Assembly: GCA_009760855.2 (NCBI GenBank)
Contig: WPIO01000019.1
Span: forward strand, 5,125,501 to 5,189,500
Length of the DNA stretch: 64,000 nucleotides
Direction: 5' to 3'
Source: Cristatella mucedo
Lineage: Eukaryota > Bryozoa > Phylactolaemata > Cristatellidae
Position 1 is the stretch's first letter, and each line of letters starts with the position of its first letter. The notes beneath the pieces are model-generated. The model did not search any database. It was given only the letters and a program-made list of their open reading frames with translations, and was not told the DNA's origin. Made by a program: the position numbers and the translations under genes. This document shows positions 58,432 through 64,000 of the stretch, one piece after another.

Positions 58432-59514
58432 ACTTGCACAACCGCAAGCTGACTGCATGCAAGAGCGAGTAAAGAGTGGTGCAGGCAAGTGGTGCAACCT
58501 TAGATACCTGTGTAGAGAGACGCTCCACCAGCAGGAACAAAAACTACACCCTACCTGGTATCCGTTTGGACAACAAGCAGCTTGCATATTCTGAGAAAGT
58601 ACTGAATTGGTCGATAGCAAACCTGTTAGAAATGTGACTGTGGGCTAATTTTAGAATGTGAATATGAAGTAATACGTAATATTAAGTAATGCAGAATATG
58701 AAGTCGATACACTGCTCTATAGGAAGCCTCTGCAGGTCAGTGAGAAATGGTATAATGTGGCAACTCCAACGTGCACGACTAACAATCGTAGCTACAGAGT
58801 ATTGCTCCAACTATAAGCACCTTGGTAGCAAGTTAGAAGCAATCAGTTTGATCAGCAAAGGATTTGCACTGGCAGGTACTACTTGGAGCCAGTATTTTTT
58901 AGAAAGGGAGGGAAGCTTTTGACTGGGTAGGTTATGAAGCTGTTTGTTTTGGTCTCCTGCACATTTTATAATGATAAACAAATGGGAACATGTATTGTCA
59001 TGTTATATGCTTGGGACGCACCATATCTGCATTATGGCTTCGAAGCTACCGTTTGGTTCTTGTCAGATGAGTCTGAGGCTGGTGCTCGAAAGGTTCAACC
59101 TTCTTATGGGTCCAGATGTTAAAGATTGCCGTCGTATATACCCTTACTTGAAAAAATCGACGTTGCTGTATGTCTATTAGCAAAGTTTGAAGGCTTTGAA
59201 AGCTGCCGAGTTTTCTATCAAAAGAATGTGCACCGTTAGTTCGACACATAGTGTTGCTGCTGTATCCCGAAAAAGAAATGTTGTAGCCCCCCCAAAGAGC
59301 ATCACTCGAGAGAGCTAAAGCCTAATCATAAAAAACCAACTGTGACAGCCGTACAAACCCCACCCCTTTTTACTAACACATTGCTTATTGAACTGCCCTA
59401 TTGCATTTATTGATTCATGTAAATAGTGCTGCTAGTTGTTACGAGCCAAGCTTGGCACTAATTTTGGTGTGGGCCTAGATCGTACATGCTCGAGTTCGTC
59501 TACTTACTAAGAGT

Positions 59515-60200
59515 GTGCCTGCACATGCATGCAGTGCCTGTATGTCCCGGGAGTGCCTATTTATGCATGCAGTGCATCTGGATGCCTTCAGTGCCTCGGA
59601 GTGCATGTCCATGCACTGCATATGCACACATGCAGTGCATATGTGTAGGCATGCAGTGCCTGCACACACATTTAGTACCTGCAATGCAGTGCAGTGAATG
59701 CATGTGAGTAAATGCAGAGAATGTGTTGTGCATGCAGTGTGTGTGTACATACATGGTCTGTGGGTCTGTGCATGTTTTCAATGCCCGGTTGCACATACCG
59801 TGCCTGTTGTTGCATCCCTAAGTGCATACATGCACGTGTAGTGTCACATTTATGCATACAGTGTTTATCCATGCCTTCGACAAATGGACATGCATTTAAT
59901 TTACAAAGTAGCCATCCACCCCAGTGGGGCCCTGCCTGTGTACACTTTTCTATGCCTGTACACATTCTTCTTGGCTTGTTCATTCACAGGGCGTGCTTAT
60001 GAACGTGTGGCTGTGCACATGCTTATGCACGACCGTGCATTTGCATGCTCGTCCAATGCATGTTCATGTGACAGTGTCTCTGCATGCACGACTGTGCACG
60101 AGAGTCATAGGCATGTGCATGCATGTCTGTACACATGCTTGTGCACCCCCATGCATGGATATGCATAATCACGTGCATGTGCATGCGGTAGTTTATCTGT
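59515..60200 (+). repeat. TGCATG-rich degenerate minisatellite, copy B
   Basis: Longer, uninterrupted version of the block split in copy A (8964-9262 and 12666-12850). Recurrent words are GCATGCAGTGCCTG, ATGCATGCAGTGCATCTG and GTGCATGCATGTCTGTAC. It shows how the two parts were contiguous before transposons entered copy A. Confidence 0.7.
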
Positions 60201-61073
60201 ACCAGGTCGTTCCAGCGTGTGCCGTCTGCTGTGCCTACACATTTCTGTGCTCTCTGCCAGCCTTACATGCATTTGCCTGTACCCCTTTCCCTAGCTGTAC
60301 CAGTGCCCCCCATTCCCACTACTCTTTTACCCGTGCTTCTCCACCCTGTGCTGTCCCCTTTTCAGAGCTTGCTCACAGTGTTGTACTTGCCCCCCTTTCC
60401 CTATGCTTTCTCCTGCCTGTGCTTGCCTGCCGTGCCCTTGTTTAGCCGTGTACTTACTCCAAGCGTTGCCTGTGGTGCCTTGGTGGTCACATCGTTGCTG
60501 CTGCTGCTGCTGCTACTGCCGCTGCTGGAACTGCTCTTGAGCTGAACTTTCATGGTACCCCCATCCCTCACCAGCATTTGGCTTTTGTCCATAAGCTGCA
60601 GGTGCTGCTTTGCTGGGTGCTCATAGGCTCTTGGTACTAGCTGTGTGTGCCCTTTCAGCATAGACTGGCAGCAAACACCCCACTCTGTGCAAAGGCCCAG
60701 GAGCATGATCCCCTAGTGACTAGTGACCAATGGGGTAGCTCGTGTGTACTGGTTCTTTTGGAGACAGACGTAGCTTGAGGAAGCAGCCAGCGTGGTAGTG
60801 CTCCACTTTTGCCTAGTCCTATAGGTTGAATATCCTATAGGATGAATACAACTGATTTTTGTTGGTTGGATATTAGTTTACCTTCAGGGCAACGGCACTG
60901 TCAGGGTCAATCAGACAACGTGCCCCCATCACATACGTAATATAATGTATGTTTGTCTGTAACTCAGCAGAGCTGCACAGGCTAAGTGGATGTAATGCAG
61001 GAGAGTTTTGTGTAGCGCACTCAAAGCCTGAGAGGCTTTCGGTACTCGTGCTTAGCCAGAGCTTCTCACCTCT

Positions 61074-61122
61074 GGTGTGTGTTTGTGTGTGTGTATGTGT
61101 GTGTGTGTGTATGTGTGTGTGT
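61074..61122. repeat. (TG)n microsatellite before copy B exon 2
   Basis: Forty-nine bases of TG with two A interruptions, about ten bases shorter than in copy A. It ends 32 bases before the exon. Confidence 0.95.
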
Positions 61123-61154
61123 CTTGTTTGCTTCTTTGCCCGATCTCTTTCCAG

Positions 61155-61380
61155 CCAGATATATAGTCATTACATCAATATGAAGAACTTCTTTTTGAAT
61201 AACCAGTCGGCCGACTTCCTGACAAAGCTGAAAGGATTCTTTAGTGAACAAGAAGAGTGGACCCGCCTCATGTCAACTTCTCATGGAAAAACTGACGTGT
61301 TTTGGAACTACGTGGGTCTCGTGCTTTCCCAGTACGACGGGCTGATGGCTGGCTACAACTCAGTGGCTCCATTCGATCAG
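61155..61380 (+). CDS. PLBD1: PLBD copy B exon 2
   Basis: The same 226-nt exon as 13816-14041, with identical splice signals (TTTCCAG acceptor, CAG|GTTCGT donor). One difference is visible: CTT to TTT (Leu to Phe) in the KGF-SEQ segment. Phase agrees with the copy B first exon. No exon 3 follows in copy B within the window, because the duplication ends at 63110. Confidence 0.8.
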
Positions 61381-64000
61381 GTTCGTGTGCTGCATAGCGA
61401 TGCACTTGTCAAGCCTCACGAGTGGTCATTCGAAAAGCAATATGTAGGGCTGCGTCCTGTGTCGGTGTCGTTGCCCCATGCACAGAAGTAAATTTTCGTT
61501 CTTCGAAACAAACTCGCTAAACTTGCTTGCAAATCTGTGCATAGAATGCAGGGTTGTCAAGAACCACATGTACAAAGTGGCTAGCATTCTGTGAATGTTA
61601 GCTAGCCATTCATGCTCAGAATTGCACTTGTGTTTTCAAATAGCTCGTATGTGCGTATACACATTTTAAGTTGAAGGTAGCTCTAATGAGCCATGTGCAG
61701 AAAATGAGCTTTGCCTGTATATTCATGTGTCGATATCTCAGGCAAGCGAGTAGAGAGATGCTTACTGTTGGCTAGGACTTGCAGCACAGCTAGCGATGCA
61801 ACCGTGGTTTTCATAGCCGTCAGTTGCCCCTGCACTGTGCATTGAGCCTAGGTCACCATATGATGCAAGAAGCATGGCGGAAAAGGGGAAAGCAGCCGGG
61901 TGTTGGACACCAGGCCATGGCTTAGCATGTGCTGTGAGACATTGAAAGTGACTCCCAGGCGCCAGAGCTGCCTGCACTGCACTTCTGTGGTCTCCTTAAT
62001 GAAACTTTTAAACGTCAAGCGATCGTCAAAGAGGACACCTAAATTATGAGCATATGATGACGTGACGACAAGTAAAAAGAAGTTAAAAATCCACCAGTTT
62101 CTCTCAGCATTTGGGCCAGCCACACAAATTGTCATTTGTGTGGGTGTGCGAGCTGAAATTGTGCAAGTTATGATTAACCAATTTATATGCTTCCTTTCCA
62201 GCATCTGCAAAGTGCCTACTAAGATCTTAGTTCTCCTAGGATGTCTTATAAATGCTTATTATCACGTTTAATTATTGTTAGTATTAGACGTCGGTTCTGG
62301 AGGCTTGTTCGATTGTTTGAAGAGGCCTTGAATGGGCTGCGAAGATTAGTGTTTTTGTCAGAGCGATGGCCCTGGTTATTGTATAGATGGGCCCAGAAGG
62401 CTTCTAGATTGGTACACTTTGCTTGCACGTTCTGGCTCGGGTTCCATAGGTGGCTACCAGTTTATTAAAATTGTCTGTCATTTTTATGGTAAAAAAAGTG
62501 ATTTCCTATTAGAGTGGTCTACGGAGACCTGCTAACCGGCTTGCCTTCGGCACTCAGCTTCTGGCTTTCTAGATTAGGATTTCTTTTTATATCACAGGGT
62601 CTAAATATAGACCGATAGACCGATACCTTTTTAGACCACGGGGTCTGTAGAGGCATTCGAGTGGTTTGCCTTGGGTGCAGAGCTAGAAGCTCTCCTAAAA
62701 TGGCAATAGTATTTTTGTTTAGAGAGCTAAAGGGCCTCTCGGGTAGGTGCTGCCTCGGGATGTCTGTCCGGAAGGAGCCTGCCTATCATTTTTTCGATGG
62801 GGCTATTCAGGCCAGCCGACCATGGAGCCTATCTGGTGCATCTTGGAACTCCGAGTGAGAAGTACCGGTCGTACCTCTGCAGATGCCGTTCAAAGAGGCT
62901 TCAAAGGGGCACTGCTTGTAGCTGCATGGATTGGACTCTTCCTTCGCCCTGGGATTAACCAATTGGTTTAGAGGGACTAGGAGCCCGGCTGGCCCCTGAT
63001 CTCCTTTGGTGTGCAGCATCGTCGTCGGCTTGCAGGTAGAGGTGACCGCATCTTTTGAAAGAAACTACAATGCATGCTGGCATCCTTAAGGAGCCAATGA
63101 AGCCTACCGGACTAATGGCTAGGAGCTTTGTGGTCCTTTTTGCTAGGGGATCTCCAGTTCTAAAAGTCTTTTTAAAAGCGATGGGCATTTAGTTCCACAT
63201 AGGTCGCTGGGGTGGAGGAGGGGGAATGGGAGCAAAAAGGCATCTTGTATCCTCTGGTTGAGTAATTGCTTCAAAACTCACCTGTATTGAATATGCTCTG
63301 TTGGATGCTAAGCAGCAACTGGTCCTATCAGTTTGGTTCTAACATTAGGAAGTCGCTAAAAGAAGTTAGCTTTCAGCCTTGCCCATGTAGTTCCTCGTTG
63401 CTGTAGTTTTTAGCACGTTGGTCAAAGTAGCTTGACGAGTGGCATCTTAGGCTGATGGCTGTTAAAGTGAAGGTATGCACCTCTCTTTAGTATCGAAAGA
63501 CAATTTCGATTGATGTGCCTTCAGCACAGAGCTTTTGGCTCTCTTTTGTGCATTTTAAGAGTCAAAGTTGCAGCTAAAGGAAATCGGTAAAGTTAACAAA
63601 ATTAAAAGCCGCGAGTTGTTTAGAGGGGCCAGAGAGACTTTCCGAAAACATTTTGGAGCAGAAGACCCTGAGTCCCCTACTCCACGTGCCCCTCAAGCAT
63701 TATCATGGCTACTCCCACTGTGTTTGCTAGATTAGGCTACTATAGCTATCGGTTGGCTGGGCTGCCAAGAAATGGCATCCAGTCTTTATGGTTAGTTGTT
63801 AGTATGTCTGTCAGACGGGTCTTTCAGAAGCTTATCTGTGTTTGACCGCTGCTACAACTTACAGTGCTCTCGGTCGAATAGAGCATCCTATTTGAATATC
63901 CAGCTCTATACTTAAAGATTCACCGATGCTTGGCTTTTCCGGATGTAGTTTCACTGTAACAGTTTCAGTTTCTTCCTGTCGTCAGGTTCTATAAGGATAA
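61381..64000. other. Copy B intron and unique flank: no gene recognised
   Basis: 61381-63110 is the copied intron with the dispersed repeat. From 63111 the sequence is unrelated to copy A. I see neither PLBD exon 3 nor any element I can name in the last 890 bases. Confidence 0.55.

Larger units (their letters stand above)
57628..61154 (+). other. PLBD copy B intron 1
   Basis: Contains the LINE-B end (58141-58431), the TGCATG-rich block (59515-60200), the start of the near-identical tract (60018), a CTG repeat near 60494 and the TG tract at 61074. No other gene seen. Confidence 0.65.
53747..63110. repeat. Large duplication, copy B (PLBD 5' half)
   Basis: Second copy of 245-15769 in the same orientation, shorter because it lacks the 4.2 kb inverted-repeat element and the LINE/SINE complex. 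It has private changes of its own: about 250 extra bases near 53855-54110 and a LINE-B end at 58141-58431. The left edge falls near TAGCTGAGCGCAAACCTTTG and the right edge at GAAGCCTACCGGACTA. The two copies lie either side of SUZ12. Confidence 0.85.
60018..63110. repeat. Near-identical tract shared with copy A 12666-15769
   Basis: Counterpart of the copy A tract; see there for differences. The dispersed repeat (61985-62590) and PLBD exon 2 lie inside. Confidence 0.85.

Noticed and set aside
62955-63188. Minus-strand 77-codon frame at the copy B boundary
   Set aside because: Crosses the duplication edge, is not open in copy A to the same extent, and is unrecognisable.

Overview
This is animal nuclear DNA rather than bacterial or viral sequence. 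It shows spliced genes, degenerate non-LTR retrotransposons, tRNA-derived SINEs, DNA-transposon remnants and long microsatellites. Two animal gene families can be read through their exons: a phospholipase B-like lysosomal hydrolase (PLBD) and SUZ12, a core subunit of Polycomb Repressive Complex 2. Both are divergent from the vertebrate proteins. Candidate introns of about 42-56 nt sit beside introns of many kilobases. I would guess an early-branching or other marine invertebrate, but the phylum cannot be fixed from this sequence.

Layout. 1-15.8 kb is copy A of a duplicated segment. It carries the first exons of PLBD (a signal-peptide exon near 6.97-7.03 kb, then 7085-7329 and 13816-14041). 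The next exon, 16317-16478, holds the putative catalytic Cys and lies just outside the duplication. Copy A is crowded with insertions: a 4.2 kb element with ~360-375 bp terminal inverted repeats and internal ~170 bp tandem repeats (2449-6655), LINE copies (9.3-11.9 kb) and a SINE. 16.5-27.5 kb has no recognisable gene and is a graveyard of nested transposons. These include a 1267 bp hAT-like element with an 8-bp target duplication inside a LINE, and a LINE inserted antiparallel into an older LINE of the same family.

28.0-50.8 kb is a SUZ12 gene on the + strand. Exon 1 (28048) and exon 2 (31166) are followed by a transposon-filled gap that contains a nearly full-length but broken LINE (38.25-41.87 kb). 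A cluster of exons from 44.4 to 50.8 kb then encodes the WDB/C2-like region, the C2H2 zinc finger and a divergent VEFS box. One exon carries an in-frame TAG exactly where the family is normally uninterrupted.

53.7-63.1 kb is copy B of the duplicated segment, with PLBD exons at about 57404-57627 and 61155-61380. Its first part differs from copy A by roughly a tenth or more of positions by eye, with many indels. The last 3.1 kb (60018-63110 against 12666-15769) is nearly identical, so divergence changes abruptly. Copy B has lost the signal-peptide-coding stretch, and no third exon is seen before the window ends.

Two retrotransposon families dominate. LINE-A is CR1/L2-like with an AP endonuclease and RT and a 3' hairpin followed by (ATT)n. 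LINE-B has an RT C-terminus and a 3' tail of (ATTAC)n-type repeats. A tRNA-derived SINE family shares the LINE-A 3' hairpin, which suggests it borrows the LINE-A machinery. Exon calls rest on reading frame, splice-site phase and remembered family conservation; no alignment program was run.
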